Assembly (NCBI RefSeq): GCF_026230105.1
Contig: NC_079478.1
Coordinates: 29,651,653-29,715,652, forward strand
Origin: Diorhabda sublineata
Lineage: Eukaryota; Arthropoda; Insecta; Coleoptera; Chrysomelidae
Length of the DNA stretch: 64,000 nt
Reading direction: 5' to 3'
Shown piece by piece: positions 26,001 to 40,260 of the stretch. The first letter of the stretch is position 1. The number at the start of each line of letters is the position of its first letter. Below the pieces are notes generated by a model. The model was not told the DNA's origin, did no database searches, and was given only the letters and a program-made list of their open reading frames with translations. The position numbers and the translations under genes are program-made.

Positions 26001-26879
26001 ACTGAAATTGATTCAAAACGTCAAGAATATTTTCTAAAATAGCATATTACGCAGAAATAAAGAATATTAAGGCTCTGTCTCCCGCGAAATTTTGCTATCC
26101 AAGTTGGAAGCAAAATTTATGGGTCAAGAATGCCCATTTTTTCTTCCTATGGTTCATATACAATTTTATAATTGCATTATAATGTTCTCTCATGAAGCGC
26201 TTTGGTTCTAGTCGTGATTTATCACCTGTAATATTTCAATATTTGTTCTCTTTGCAATCAACCTTTACTGGAACTGTTGAAATCCATTTTAATATAATTT
26301 AGCCATTTTCATTCAATAATTAGAAATTTGACATACGTCTCAAGATACTTCCCGCAATTTAACGAACAAATCGTAGCTAGATTATAGAGACAAAATGACT
26401 ATCGACTACACACCAATGGAAGATAATGGTTATTTTTATCTACCATAACTGGGTAAGTAACCTTCCCAACCCGCAAGAAGACAAAATATATGTAATAATG
26501 TTATGATTTCAAAAGCTAGTACTACAAACTTGACAACAAAAACTGTTTGCGAGATGGGGGCCGAAAAAGTTGAAAGAAGTACACAGAATAAAACTAATTT
26601 TTCTACCTTTCAGAATTTGGATTGCGAAGTATACTCCAAAGAATCCAATTATTGTCTTCTACTAGTCTTTTTGTTAAGAGGAGTGACAGATAATGATAAA
26701 ATTAGAATAAGAATCATCGGCTGCTCTCGAGCTACATCGTTTTACTTCACGATAAAGTGGAGCCAAGTTGAAACTTACAAAATGTTTCAAATTTAGAGTT
26801 CTGTGATGACGGGATCAATAAATTCAGACAACGACGCGAAAAGGTTTGAGGGATAATAGTGGCCTTGTTGAAAATTGAA

Positions 26880-27770
26880 CAAATTAATGAGGTGAGATTT
26901 TCTATGATTCCAGTGCAGATTTCTGTGACCGCAAAAGAGAAAGTGGATTTGTTGGGTCGCATATTTGATTCAAATTTAACGTTTTCTTTGCGGGGAAAAC
27001 TACCCACCAGCCTGCCTAGAGTTTGACACCGAAATATGACAAGGTTATCAAGGGCTTGGACATCAATAAAGCGAGTGGTCCCGATAGAATACCACCAATC
27101 GTATACAGAAGAGGTTTTTCTCTTGCAAATTGGAAACTTGGTCGAGTTCAGCTCATACAAAAAATAATCGGTTTTCAACAACTACCGTCCGTTTGTTTTA
27201 GTTGTAACCATTACCAAAGTCATGGAGAAAGTCGTTACCAAGTAATCTTGGGATACCTTTAGTATGCTACCATCATCAGCGACCGTTTATACGGCTTCAT
27301 CAACATAGATCAACCGGGGATCTTCTGGCCTATATCACCAACGTATAAGCTCAAGTCATAAAGGAATATGGAGAATCCCGAGCAATCGCTCCAGAGAAAT
27401 CGAAGACTTTTGACATATCAACCTTCTAAACTAATTGAAATTGTACGGTTTATTATCTTCACTCATCGTCTGGCTTAGTAGCTTCCTCAAAGACTGATCC
27501 ATCCAAACCTCTCTCGATGGATATCAGAGTTTGAGGTCATCGCTTTCGTTTCCCAGGGATGCATCTTATCCCTTAATCTTTTTCTCCGGTATATCCCTCC
27601 AATAAACACGGCTAACACCCAAATCCGTAGGCAGTAACAGATCACCACCAACAATACCGATTTTGTTAACAATCTAGACGGGGGGGAAGCAATCTGATTT
27701 TTGTACTTGCTTTTTACATAAAAAAACGACCTCATTTCCAAATGGTAACTTTTTTGCCGATAGATTCTAG
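26880..27770 (+). mobile_element. Jockey-like reverse transcriptase, decayed
   Basis: A plus-strand frame reads VTAKEKVDLLGRIFDSNLTF (about 26920-26980), matching the pre-RT segment of jockey elements. It is followed by VIKGLDINKASGPDRIPPIV, the conserved KA.GPD.I motif, and WKLGRVQLIQK. Further frames give HRSTGDLLAYITNV, VIKEYGESRAIA, and KSKTFD in place of the family's SKAFD, then a region parallel to WL.SFL..R. GMHLIP stands where PQG..LSP is expected. The catalytic YADD is not recognisable. Many stops show that it is dead. The order of motifs over about 0.8 kb supports a single copy. Confidence 0.85.
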
Positions 27771-30770
27771 AGCGAATACAATGTACTACAATTGTTCAAT
27801 AATTGCAACTGAATAATTGTTAAACTCTTCAATCTAATTTAACATACAAGATAAATGTTAAACAAATTTTATTAACCTCTCCTCTTCTCCTTTATTTTTT
27901 GTACGTCTTATCTATTGGCACCTATCTATCCATCTTCAATAATATTTTTTTTAGAACTTTTCTAGCGTCTCCCTTATTTTTGTATCTTCTTCTGGAGTTT
28001 TTTTTCATTTGTTTGTGAAATAAAATTGCAAGATTTTCTACTAATTTGGATAAGTAGGTCAATTTTACTATATACGTTATTTTCTCTGATGAAATCATAT
28101 CTTTGTACTTTTGTAATTTCATATTTTTTTTAAGAAAAAAACATGTATCCTATATATAATGGTCATTGATAAATCAATCCTATAGTGGAAAGTCTAATTA
28201 CTAATTTTTATTTCCACTAGTGGATCGTGAGGATTCCTTAGGGAAAATCTCAATATAAAAGAAACTTTGATCAGGGTGATAATCTACAGGGAATTACCAG
28301 TGGTGATTGTCAAGAGTTGTTGCTGGCCCTATCGATTCAACAAGAAGTTGACAGTTCATTGATCAATTCAGGACTCCATTGGGAGAATAATGGTTATTAA
28401 CTCATCACACAAAGGAATAAGAAGAAAAAGTAAGGATTCGATTTCATAAAAATTGGAATTTCTGCGGATATGAGTAGTCATTATTCATATCAGAATTGCA
28501 GTATTTTATTCATTTGGAGAAATTATTTATCTTCAATTTTCTCTTGATTAGGTTGTTGTACAGTTTAGAGACCACAGAAATTAAAAAATAACTTAACAAT
28601 GAGTAACAGAAATTCAAAATTTCAATTAAAAAGATGAAAATAGAAAAATTGTTAACTTATTATTAATCATAAGAGTAATGTAGAATGGGAGTGCGCTAAT
28701 TCGTGATTTCAATACCTGCCATGAAGATTACAACAACCTGTGACGAAAGTAATGCTCTTAATGATTCCATCATGTCTACCTTTTCGTTTACCTGAAATAT
28801 CTCCCTCCCGAATTGGCACATTATCATCTCAACGGATTAAAAATCGTCACGACTTGTAGCGTACCCTGTGGGTTATTTGCAGACGAGAATGAAAATAATT
28901 GGATGTGTAAGAATGTTGAGTGAATTACTTAAGTAAATATAGTGATGTTTATCAACCATGAGTATGAATTATTCCGTGGAAAAGTATTAAAATTAAATTA
29001 ACTTAAAAATAAATTCAACAAGTGTCGTTACTGTCTTATAATAAACCTGACAAAAATCTGTAGTAAAATCTTGCGAAATTTTAGTAGACATTTTATAACC
29101 CTGCTGTTTAGTAAACTCATTTCAATAATTGTCTAATAAAGTTTTACTACCCCACCTATAAAACGTGATGAAATAATAGCCGTTAAATGATTTAAAGGGT
29201 ACAAGTTACTCTAACAATTTTGAATCACTTCTACTCAACTTTCTTCATAATTCTTATGTCTGTTATTTAGTTATGGTACAAAGTATGAGAGTATAATTGT
29301 AAAAGATGGTTAGCATCGAAATCAAACGGTGTCAAAATAATGATAGACGCATATTAATGAAAATCTATACTATACATACACTATTTGGGTTATTAAGGAG
29401 ACCCTGAAATGAGTTTAGGGAAATCGAAGAAGCAAATTTCACACATGATTTGATTATCGACCTTCACAATAATCTTAATCTGAGTAAATCCGTTTACATC
29501 CACTCGACCACTGTAAATTGCTTTGTGGTCTGAATTCATCTTGGAATGGGCCCTATAGGGTGGTTTCAGCTCCGATAGAATTCCGTTTTCACCACTCTTC
29601 AAACAAGAAGGAAACGTTCGCGGTGCTTTATCCAACATGTCTTGACGATTTAGAGTCGCCATCTGTAAACGCGCATCTTTGGTCTCTCAAAAACGATAAC
29701 ATAAAACTTTCTAGTTACTGTGCGGTCGGCGGGAACATATTCACTATGAACAATACTGTGTATATCAAAAAATAACTGTTGTTAGGCTTTTCTCACATAT
29801 TTCTACCAATCGTTGACTCTATTTACTAAAGTGTAATACTCAAATATCCAGTAACCAAATAGGCTTCTGCCGTCATCATAAATATGTTACTCAAGTCCGG
29901 AAAAATAAATTTAAGATGGTTACAGACGAAAGGGACAACAGCCACATAACTTGGATCATATATTGATTAGCGCCCCGCTTTGAACAGGCTCGCCTAATGA
30001 AACACACGTATTTTGGATAACTCCAATCATTATTTGCAAGTGACAAAGGATTTTGAAGATTTTCCGCCATATTTCACTGAAAATTGAATCAAGACACGTT
30101 TTTTTCAATGTGAGTCAATCATTTACATGACAGCATTAACACAGTTTCATTATATCAATCTACATAACCCATACATCCCATCGATTCCAGACTTGAATTA
30201 AAGCTGCCAACTAATCGCGAAATATAAGTTTTATTCTTATGAATAACGTATCAAAAGTTTCTTTCAAGTAACTCGATTGGTGGACAGTATTGGAATATTT
30301 ACAGTAATGGCATTACCTTAATACTTTTTAGAAATTTTTATACGATGGTCAGAAATGAAAAAGTGTCAGAATAGATTATTAATAGTTTCGTAGATAATGA
30401 AATAGTAGGCCTCTAATGTTTAATGCTCGAAGTAACTAAGTAAGTGTCCTAAGCTGAAATATTAGAATAATGTGACGGTTGACTTTTTGAGCTAGTAGCG
30501 TCTCCTTCCATTGTTTTTACGTCTCTAGGTTGAATTCTAGGTTATGTATACGATCAATCAATTAGATTGGCTAGTGAACAGTCACTGCATTTTATTTTTC
30601 TATCTCTACTTGCGTCTTTTGAGAGCAATAAAAAACTCAAACAAAGGACCAGTATGGATTTACATAATTAGCTTAGTTTCCTAACTAACCGGTAAAGACA
30701 AATAATTTTTTTCTGAAGCATTCTCCCAAAGAACGTGTTGTGGCCTTGGTCCATGTAATGGCTTTCTATT

Positions 30771-30790
30771 AACCTAACCTAACCTAACCT
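30771..30790 (+). repeat. Short telomere-unit tract (CCTAA)n
   Basis: Four tandem AACCT units, reading (TTAGG)4 on the minus strand, lie inside intron B-C. TTAGG is the ancestral insect telomere repeat. The tract is too short to indicate a chromosome end; it may be a repair scar or a chance run. Confidence 0.7.
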
Positions 30791-33504
30791 ATTAAATGTA
30801 GTTATATGAAAAAATATTCTAAGCCAGCACAGCAATAGAACAGTTTCTCTCCTGTTATCGTAGGATGGAAGCTAGCTTCCAATAACTCTATTGACTTACT
30901 TCTGTAACTACTGGAATAAATAATGTATTTTGTAGAGATTAGTAATTGGAAATGTTATCTTCATTTGAGGATAAAATTATTATTTTTTATTATTAGTGAA
31001 ATGGAAAACAAATATTATGAATAGGTTGATTCATCGCGTATCTCTTGATCTTCCAAGAATATGCAAGTTTCTTTGTATGCTCCTTTTAAAAAGTCTCTAC
31101 AGTTAAGCTAGAATTTCTGCAAACGTTTGTGATTTTAATTCATTGTGAGACGCGCGTTTTTATAACCAAATTATCGTCTTCAGTGTGCCTCTGTATAATT
31201 ACAACCACTGCAAATTACATCAAAATGCCTTCTCTCTAGCTCTGTATATCAGGCTAAGTGAATACGCTGAGACCATACTCGGAGAGAACAGAAGAGTTGA
31301 TCAAATTTCAATAATTCCAACATTATTACCTAAGATAGCATACTTAGAACTAAGTTGAATATATCAACGAAACAGATTGGTCAAAACCTCAACACTGAAC
31401 CAGAAAGCGTGGTAAGGGAGACCTGAATAAATATAAGAAACACATTACGTTATATCAAGGAAGTTATTGCTAAATTCAAGCAATAGAACTAGAAATAGTG
31501 AAAATAAAAAGACAAAGATAATCTTAAGAAGATAGAGATTTTTATGTTCTGAGCTCGAGCTCACTCGTGAATGGTAGAAATGATATCAGTGAAATAACAG
31601 AGACAAGAATATTTTTGGGAAACTTTAACCTTACTACGACTTATAACACTTCAAAAATAGGTAACTTCCGCATGAAGCTAAGCATGTGCTCAATGAATCA
31701 CTGATAACTACTATTCTTATACATGTATTAAAAATCGCAATAAATTGAGATAAACGAATGGAAACCTTCTATTGATTTTCGAACGAAAGCTTATGTGACT
31801 GAGGTTTGGTGTCACATGTGACAGTGTATTATGGCGTCGTAGATTAAATTTTGTATTGTATCGATAACAGTATCAAGCATAAAATGGGATAACCATTAAA
31901 GTACGACAGAACACATGGAACTAGAGAAAAGGACTATAACTTCTTAACTAATAGACAGCGAAAAACAAGCACGCAGAAACTAAGTTGGAATGAAGGAATT
32001 ATAAAAGATATTTGTGAGTTAGGAGCTCCCAATTGAAAGTTGGCTTTGACAAATCGATATCAGAGATTCACAACAGGTTTTCAAACTTATGATGATTAGT
32101 TGAATGACAACTAGTAGTATCATATTTATGATTTTGAATATAGGAGTGCAATATTCCGGACATATTTTTTTTTTATTTTCAAGAGATATTGTAATTTGTA
32201 TCTCAAAGGGCTAGAACTTAATTCAAACTAATCGATGAGCCAAGCATTGTCGTAAGTAAACTCTAATTTCTGTTCTAGGAACTTAAACTAGATTTATCTG
32301 ATGTAAAAATGTAATATTGGCATCAAATATTGAGTACAAATAGTATTTAACATATACAATAGCAAATTAAATTAATTATTACCGGGAAATGTAAAACGTT
32401 GAAAATAAAACCATTGAACAGTTATTTAAAAGTTCTAGATATAAGACAAAAATGTATACTGATTTGTAACTTAGAGGATACGCACCACCAACAAAATGAG
32501 CGAATCGTCATTCAATTCTATAACACTATTTTCTAAGATTATATCGAAAATTGTTAGCAGTAATAATTATAAGTATATAGTCGTAATAACATAAAGAAAA
32601 TATCGCAAATCAACCGGTGAACGTAATTTGAAAAAAATCCCGCTCTATTTGAGCGAATTATAAATTTGTTTGAATTGCTGATAAACAAGCGTACTAAAAT
32701 TTTAGCTAAAATTCGTTAGAAGGGGCGACAAATTGCCAGATCGAGATGAGAAATGGTCTGGAACCAAGCGAGTTTCAGCAATTCGCGTAAATCAGAATTA
32801 ATACCGAGATAAATTTCAGCGAACGTTTTCAACGATTCAGGACTCAGGACCATAGACACAGGACCGTTTTGCGACGCCGGATCATCAAAGTACGAACGGG
32901 GCTTTTACTCTGTTCTATTAAACCAGGAAGTTGTACTCTCTTTGTTAGCAACTACTCAAACAATGGAGAATGATATAGAGCTCAAATATAGTGATTATTA
33001 CAAATATTCTTGTTAACTTTTGGAACACGCACGCATTTCAAGATATTCGTCTTATAAATATATGAGAGGTTTCATAATTAATGGAATGAAGGAACAATTT
33101 TGTTGTTTCCATCTAATATAATTTTGCGATATAGATTAAATATTCACACTCTAAGCAAAAAGAAAATCATCTAAAGTCTATATTTTATGTTTTTAAATCG
33201 TCTTGGATCTCTCCTGTTATAAAACAAATGAAGTAATATTTTATATCAAGTGCCTTATACTAATTATCCAATTATAAATCTACAAAAATTCTTGGAACAA
33301 AAACTGATACACGAAAAACAGAATTTTTAGAAATGGTTCACATTCATAAGAACGAAAACCTAAATAATTTGAGGGAAATTTATACCTCTATTTCGAGAAT
33401 TCTAATACAACTACAAATAATTCAATTGATGAATGCTACATATTTTTAATATAAAGAACTAAGGCAAAAATAAATTTTTATTTTGATTTTATTTTTATTA
33501 TGAT

Positions 33505-33580
33505 ATTCATGATATGGGTGATCGATCTATTGATTAATATAAATAAGCAAATTTTCAGTGTCAATATCAAATTTTGATAA
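33505..33580 (+). repeat. Dispersed repeat, copy 2
   Basis: This copy shares GTGATCGATCTATTGATTAA and flanking sequence with 25926-26000. The downstream 84-codon Lys/Phe-rich frame (33574-33825) has no recognisable domain and probably is a chance frame. Confidence 0.5.
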
Positions 33581-34804
33581 CGACTGAAAGTAGTCGTAGC
33601 GTCAAATTTAAATCTACCTTTCGAAAATTATTGAAAAAAACTAATTTTAAAACAAAAGAGCCCTTTAATCAAAACTTTTTAACGCAAACATATAAAAGAT
33701 CTAAGAAAGAAAAATTCTATAGTTTTGAAAATAAAAATGTTCTAAACTTTAGAATAAAACTAAGCTTTAAAAAGAATCTTTCATATGTTCGTGTTTTCTC
33801 CTCCATGGTTAATAATTCTGTATAATAAAACAGATGAAAGAAGCAAATGTGATACTGTAAGAGGAGTAGGTCTGCAGCATACCTACAAAAAAAGGCTTCA
33901 GTCTAGTCTCAAACATTTTGAGAAGAAACCAAAAAAATGTGTTGATAAATGCTAAATGTGGAGATTTAAGACTGCAATTCATTAGATGTAACAGCATTTA
34001 GCTTTGGATATTCATTTTGCTACGGTCTTTTGTCCATCAAGTACATTTTCAACGACTATAGACAATACTATCAATTTAATTCGAAGCGTAACTCAAAGAA
34101 ACCTTCATTTGCCCCACAAAGTTCCTCAAAGCCACCAATCTGTAGTATAAATTATAATCCATTATAATTTTTGTTTTATAATGGTTTTATGATAGTCCTT
34201 GTTGTAATAGCTATTATGTAATTTTACAAATTTTTGGTTCCTGTACCATTGACCATCGCTGACGAGGCTATGACGGTCTGAGTTCAATTTGAAAATTTCA
34301 AATTAGTCAAATTCAATTTAACATTTGCAGTTTATCCCTTTCCGTTGATGATGATCCGATGATCCAAAATATTATTAGTTTTGATGAGTAAAGACAATTT
34401 TATGTATATATCCATCATCATTGTACATCCAATATGATCACCACAAATTTAGTTGAACATATTAAAATATTGCGGTGCATGAAATTAACAGTCATCCATT
34501 CACTATTAACATTTATGGGAAAGTATCACAATTGTGTTTTTTATCGCCCTCTTTTGACGAGGAGAATAGTTCGATGACTAGTACCTAAGACGTATCACCA
34601 CATCATTGTTATCTGTATTATAAATTGTACTTTAAAAACATTTTCACTTATTTTTATATACGGATTCAGTGTATGCCCAAGAATGAACTATAACCTTTCA
34701 ATATTATTATTATTACTCAAATCTGTTAATAAATATCGTGAGAAATTGTGGCCCTTTCATTTCATATCAGCATAGTTACATAATTCGTCGTATTAGTTCC
34801 AACT

Positions 34805-34955
34805 GTCTTTTTGTCATAGAAACGATGTCCTTTGAGAGACACTTCTGATCTATAAAAATGGGAAGAAGCTACATCTGGACTGTACAAAGGCTGGCCATGT
34901 TGTATGACTATTGAATATTTTTGCACAACATGAGATATATGTGCAGGGGCATTGA
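34805..34955 (-). mobile_element. Irritans-like mariner transposase C-terminal scrap
   Basis: The minus-strand frame reads NAPAHISHVVQKYSIVIQHGQ, then LYSPDVASSHFY, then SLKGHRFYDKKT. These match the DNAPAHTS block around the second catalytic Asp, the HPPYSPDLAP.DFFLF motif containing the third catalytic Asp, and the LKG.RF motif of mariner transposases. The third Asp position is His here (SSHFY). It is one continuous frame of about 50 codons within a dead copy. The rest of the transposase cannot be traced. Confidence 0.75.
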
Positions 34956-37900
34956 AGCAACTCCGAATCTATTCACTTGTTATAGTGGTGTATTATCAAT
35001 CATGATCTACATATATTCTCTACGATTAAAACGAAAATTGACGCTAATTCGTTGATTCATCTTTCTTTACATTTTGACAGCATAAAATTGAATAGACGAT
35101 GCAAACGAACATACGTCTTTCAGGAATTGTTGATACCCATGCCGTGTAGAAGATATTGGGAAGTTTTATCCCAGGGTATAATCATATGATATTGTTAATT
35201 TATTTTTTTATGGTAGCTTTTTCTAATTAGAACGTGATGTAATATCAGTAGGTATCTATATGAGAAACTTGTGGAAATTTTTTGTACAATTTTTGTCTTC
35301 TTTGTCTTACGTTAGCCATTTTCAATTTCATTAAGGTTTTTGGGTATTATGCATATTTAAATTACAGGTCAAAGGACACCAAGCGCGTTTATAATCTCAA
35401 ATATTTCAATATACATAAAATTTGTGTATCATGTTATATTTATGGCCTGAGGGAGTTTTGTAGTATTTTAGTGTTAGCTTAATCCAAATCCCACAAGTTT
35501 CCGACTCATTTTAACTACAGAGAACGGATAACAAACTTTTCACTCAACATAAAAAAATTATGAAAATAAATTTTTTAAGGACATACGAGGAAAAGAAGGA
35601 AATGGATGTTGTTTGATACATGAATACTAGAATTTAAGTGGATATTCACAGAATATAATGAAGAAGTTGATTTTAATCTTTAATAATTCGAGCAGTAACG
35701 TTTTTGAAAAACTTATCAGCATGTCAAACTAGTTCTACATTTATAATATGAATTCTCTGAATGAATGAATTTATATAATGAATTCTCTTCATCTCTAATA
35801 AGCTGCCCTTCTAGGCAAATCAATTTTCTATAATTAAATTTGTTACATTTAACAGAAATTTTAAATTCGATTTCGAGCAGTCCCAAATGTCTAATAGATG
35901 TGAAATTTTCTTTATTTTTACTTATTGGGAATCGACGACAGTATTGTTGCTCTAAACATGGTCATCAGATTGAACTTCCGAAGTTCAGTCTACTATATCG
36001 GAAACGTAAATATTTAACCCAATTATCATTTAATTTCAAATCAAAAAGGTACTATTGATAAAACTCGATACTTTGTACCGTTTTCGGAATATTTTGATTT
36101 TAAATTGTGTTCACTTGAAAATAAATCTAATATTGAAAAAGTAATGTTGAAAACCACTTGGCACGAACCGTGTAATTAGCGTCCTCTATGAGAGTCAGAC
36201 ATAAATATGAATTTATTGGATGTATCAGCTTCCAATACATATTCGTATAAAATTTTAATACAATGTTGGGACAAAATCTTAAAAAAAGTGAACTGAGCAA
36301 ATTCAAATATTTTTCAGTTTTCTATGTATAATAGAGACGGGATCACTTTTTTGAAGCAATAAAGCTAATAAATTATAGTTAGAAAAATGAAAAACACGTT
36401 TTGATACTCAATAAAACTAAAGAGAAGAATGTATAAGTATTAAATGACTGACTTACATGTTAATATTTTAGTAGCTTTCAACATTTTTTGTATATAAGTT
36501 TATTTACGAATCCTTTCAATCGGAAATACAATAAAGTAGAAAGAAGAAATTCTCCAATACTCAAGGCTTTAGCGTGCTTAGTCAAATAAAACTTTTTTTT
36601 ATTTATTGCAAGATAATTTTTTTAATAATTTTCCACGAGAAATTTCTAGCACATAGTCAGATAATCGGCTTATTCAGTTACTTTTCGCTCGCTGGCAATT
36701 CTAACAATTAATATCGTTACGTATATACTGTATATTTCCCTTATTTGTAATAAATTTCACATTGTGAAATTTCTAATGAATTGCAAAATTATTTCATAGT
36801 AATTTGAAGAGCAACCATATTATGATTTTATGCAAATTTTAGCATTAAAATTTTATATTAAACCCTATAGAGCTGTACTGTATCTTGCCAAAAGGCAAAC
36901 TTAACATGTGTCATCATATATATTCATGTTGGCCTAGTTTGCACTCCGGTTCGTACGGAGCTTAATTTATGAAAAGCAATTAAACCTACAGAGAATGAAT
37001 TTCTTGATTCGGTTTTGTACATTTTTGTGAAAAATTACAGGGAAACATGTAATACTGTTTCCAAATTGTTTTATAATGCAATACATTAAATTAAATTACG
37101 TAATAGGGGAACAAATCGCTCAAATAGGACCATAAAATCTATGAAAATATGAATATGAGTATTATATATAGAGAAGAAAAAAGTGAAAAAACATTAGCGA
37201 TCATTACTTCGAGATAAAATTTCAAGCAAATTCTAACAGGCGTCTATCATCAAGAAATCTTTTATCTCCTCCAAAGTATAAGAAATGCAACAGCGATCTT
37301 AACTACAGGGTCTATAGTAATGTCAGTTCAGTGCATGTGGAAATCTGATTGTCATTTCACAACTCACTGTGTATGTGTGTGTGTCAAAGATGTTAATGTG
37401 ACTTATTCAGTTTCAAAAACCCACTGAAATAAGAGACTTCTTTAAAACTTGTAGTGAATCTAATATAATAACATTACCAGTATTGTGTGCTGGGTTGATA
37501 ATTCAAGAACATTTGAGCAGGTTGAAAAATTAATCAAAGTGGGTAATTGGGTCTCTCCTAATCTGTGAGAAGGGTTGAAAACTAACCTATCCATCACATG
37601 CAATGTATCACTTCAATAGCAATACAAAAAATCTTTTTTTGATCTCCTGATTACTGAATACGAAAAATTGTTCCTAAATGATAATCCAAAATGCAACAGG
37701 GATTGGTCAGATGATTCACTACAAAGTACTGCACTTCTGTATTCGATAGAATTATTCATTTCAGTGCTGACACCTGTATCTTCATTGTGAACAATTGGAT
37801 CTAGTTATCCAATCTTAATTGTAACAGAAAAAGCGTAAACCTGTAATACCACATTGCACAGTGATGTATAAGACGAATTACGGAAAAAATCCAGGATTTG

Positions 37901-39299
37901 AGGTGGGATGCTTCGTCCACAATATTCGCCGGATATCATCCGATATAGTCTTAGATTTTCGTTGATTCCAATGTAAACGAAATGGCTGAATATTGTTGAT
38001 AACGATACATTATTGAAGATATATCAAGAACTGAAAATTTATTCATTTCGATTCAATTGAAGAAAGGGATATTACTTCTGGTCCCTTTATGTATTTAAAA
38101 TAATTTCCTTAACCCATCAAAAGAAACAATTAACCTTCTCTTGTAATCAGTTCATCTTGCCAAACATATTTTACAAAATCTCCTTAATTTATCAACATAA
38201 AAAATATTTTTGTTTAGTCTTCTCAATTCTCTGATCTACCTGGTTCGGTACGAAGTCGTAAATGATTGCATGTGGGCATTTAGGCAGGGCTATGTCCCAA
38301 AGCCGCTTTAGAAAAAAGTAATTAAGATATTCACATCATTAAATACTTCATATGCATTATCAATGATAAAACAAGAACATTTATTTTATAGAATACTCCT
38401 GTAGTCTAAATACATCTTTTTCACGGTTTCAATTATTTACATATCCTTGGATGTGTCGATGATGTCGACGGTTATAATCAAAATTACAAGATGGTGATAT
38501 GTCATAGAGATTAGTGCAGTTTAGTTGATTATATATTAATTGATATGGTTCAATCATCTTCTAGTTTTTTGATGTGTGTGTATGAAATAAAATGGCTTAA
38601 GCCACAGAATTTTTCAATGATACTACTTAGATATCAATTTCAATATCCTTGATAAAATTTATTAATAGATCTAGAGTTTGTCGGTTATCTATGTTTAAAA
38701 GGTGTGTGAGGTTTAGACGTAGTGAGTAGTTTTATTTAACAACTGCAACAAATTGTTTGTTACATTAATGTGATTGCTGCATCCGAAAAAAATTGATGAG
38801 TGATTGAGATCAGCACAAGGATTATCATCGCCGGTAACAATTTTTTGATGATAAATCAGATAGAAACTATTTTTGCCAATTTCCGATTTACTGAATTGTT
38901 TTGTTATTACTGCAATTGTTACCAGTGCCAGAGTTTTGTGGAAATCTATTTATTATTTAATTTTCATATTTTTTTTAATCAAGTTTTTCGATGGAATCTA
39001 TAAAGTCTCATGAGTTACATACTAAATTTTCTAGACAATTTATTAAAAATGAATATTTTATTCAACATGTCTGCTTTTTTCTTAATCCCAATATTGGAAA
39101 ATATTCTCGAGTTGCATCCTAAAAATTATTGAAATGTTTGATTTTAGTGGAATGAGACTTTTTTTCAAATATGAATGTTCTGATTGATACGAAAAATAAT
39201 TAAAAAAATGTCTCTAAGATCATTTCATTGTGAATCGAAATTTGACATTTTTTATCTATACATCCGTTGATTTATGTATTTTCAACAGATCATCGATCA

Positions 39300-40260
39300 T
39301 ATCATGATTGTAGAAGAACCAGTGGAGGAAATTAAGGTAATGGAGTACAATATGGAGAATTTTTCATCATCTCCCATGGGCCTTTTACCGATACTCAACT
39401 AAACATGCTAACAATTATGATCAACTGCTCCTAAAAATACACTTCTCTGGACTATTAGATGATGACAGTCGGAAGAAGCTATGGTGGCTTGCCAAATATG
39501 GAGGCAATAGTTTAACAACGACGGCTGCTCTAGAAGCTCTGAGTATTGGGCCATGGCATATTAACAGCAGCATGCAGACTGACAACTCAATACCAAGTAC
39601 GCCCGGGGCGCAAGAAATCGAAGCGATATCCTTAAGATACTTTCTGATAAAGTCAAACTTACGTACCTTCTTGACAGAATATTCAAGGTCAAGATTTCCA
39701 TCAGAAAGGAGTGAGATCGCAATGAGAACAATGGTAACACGGATGGATTAAAAAAGACGAGCTAGCGAACAAAGAGGATGATATGTTTCTGTTATGTAAA
39801 TAGAGCTGCACGTTCGCACAGAAAGTAAAGTGGCAGTAATTGTACTGAAAAAATAGCCACCGAAACAAAGCTGATTCTGGAATGATACAAGGCACTTAAT
39901 AAGGTGGCTGGCTAAAAGGGGGTATAACTTACCTACATTTCCATGCTAAGAGGAGTTGTCATTAAAATTTTTTACGACACAGGAACATGTATCCAGTTGT
40001 ATTGATGCAGAGAAAGCAAGAAAACTTGCTAATTGAGATAAAACCTCTAAGTTAGGCGACGATGATACTGCATAAAATTTGCAGCTATAACTTCTTAATA
40101 ACAAAAGGATTACAATCCCAGTTGAAAAGCCTTGCTTTCAAGCCAATTACGTTGGAGAATTCTTGAATTCTTGAAAAGCCTCCGTGGCAGAGGCGAAGGA
40201 ATTCAAGGGGAACAAAGGAGTAACTCAAGCAATTGGGACTGTTGACGGCTCCCCATTATT
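39300..40260 (+). other. Coding-like decayed stretch, unassigned
   Basis: This block is clearly more G+C-rich than its flanks and has several medium open stretches on the plus strand, for example KYGGNSLTTTAALEALS and GAQEIEAISLRYFLIKSNL (about 39490-39670). A possible degraded zinc-knuckle-like Cys/His run lies near 39785-39830. I think it is the gag or RT part of an old retroelement, but no motif is firm enough to name the family. Confidence 0.35.

Noticed and set aside
26747..27181. 144-codon minus-strand frame
   Set aside because: It is the antisense shadow of the plus-strand jockey-like RT remnant and has no recognisable domain.
29393..29775. Overlapping 85-89-codon frames on both strands
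   Set aside because: Neither translation has recognisable motifs, and opposite-strand overlap of similar length is typical of chance or old repeat sequence.
33574..33825. 83-codon Lys/Phe-rich plus-strand frame
   Set aside because: Low-complexity composition follows from A+T-rich DNA; no homologous family is apparent.
37370..37384. Short GT-rich run
   Set aside because: Only a few dinucleotide units, too short to call a microsatellite.
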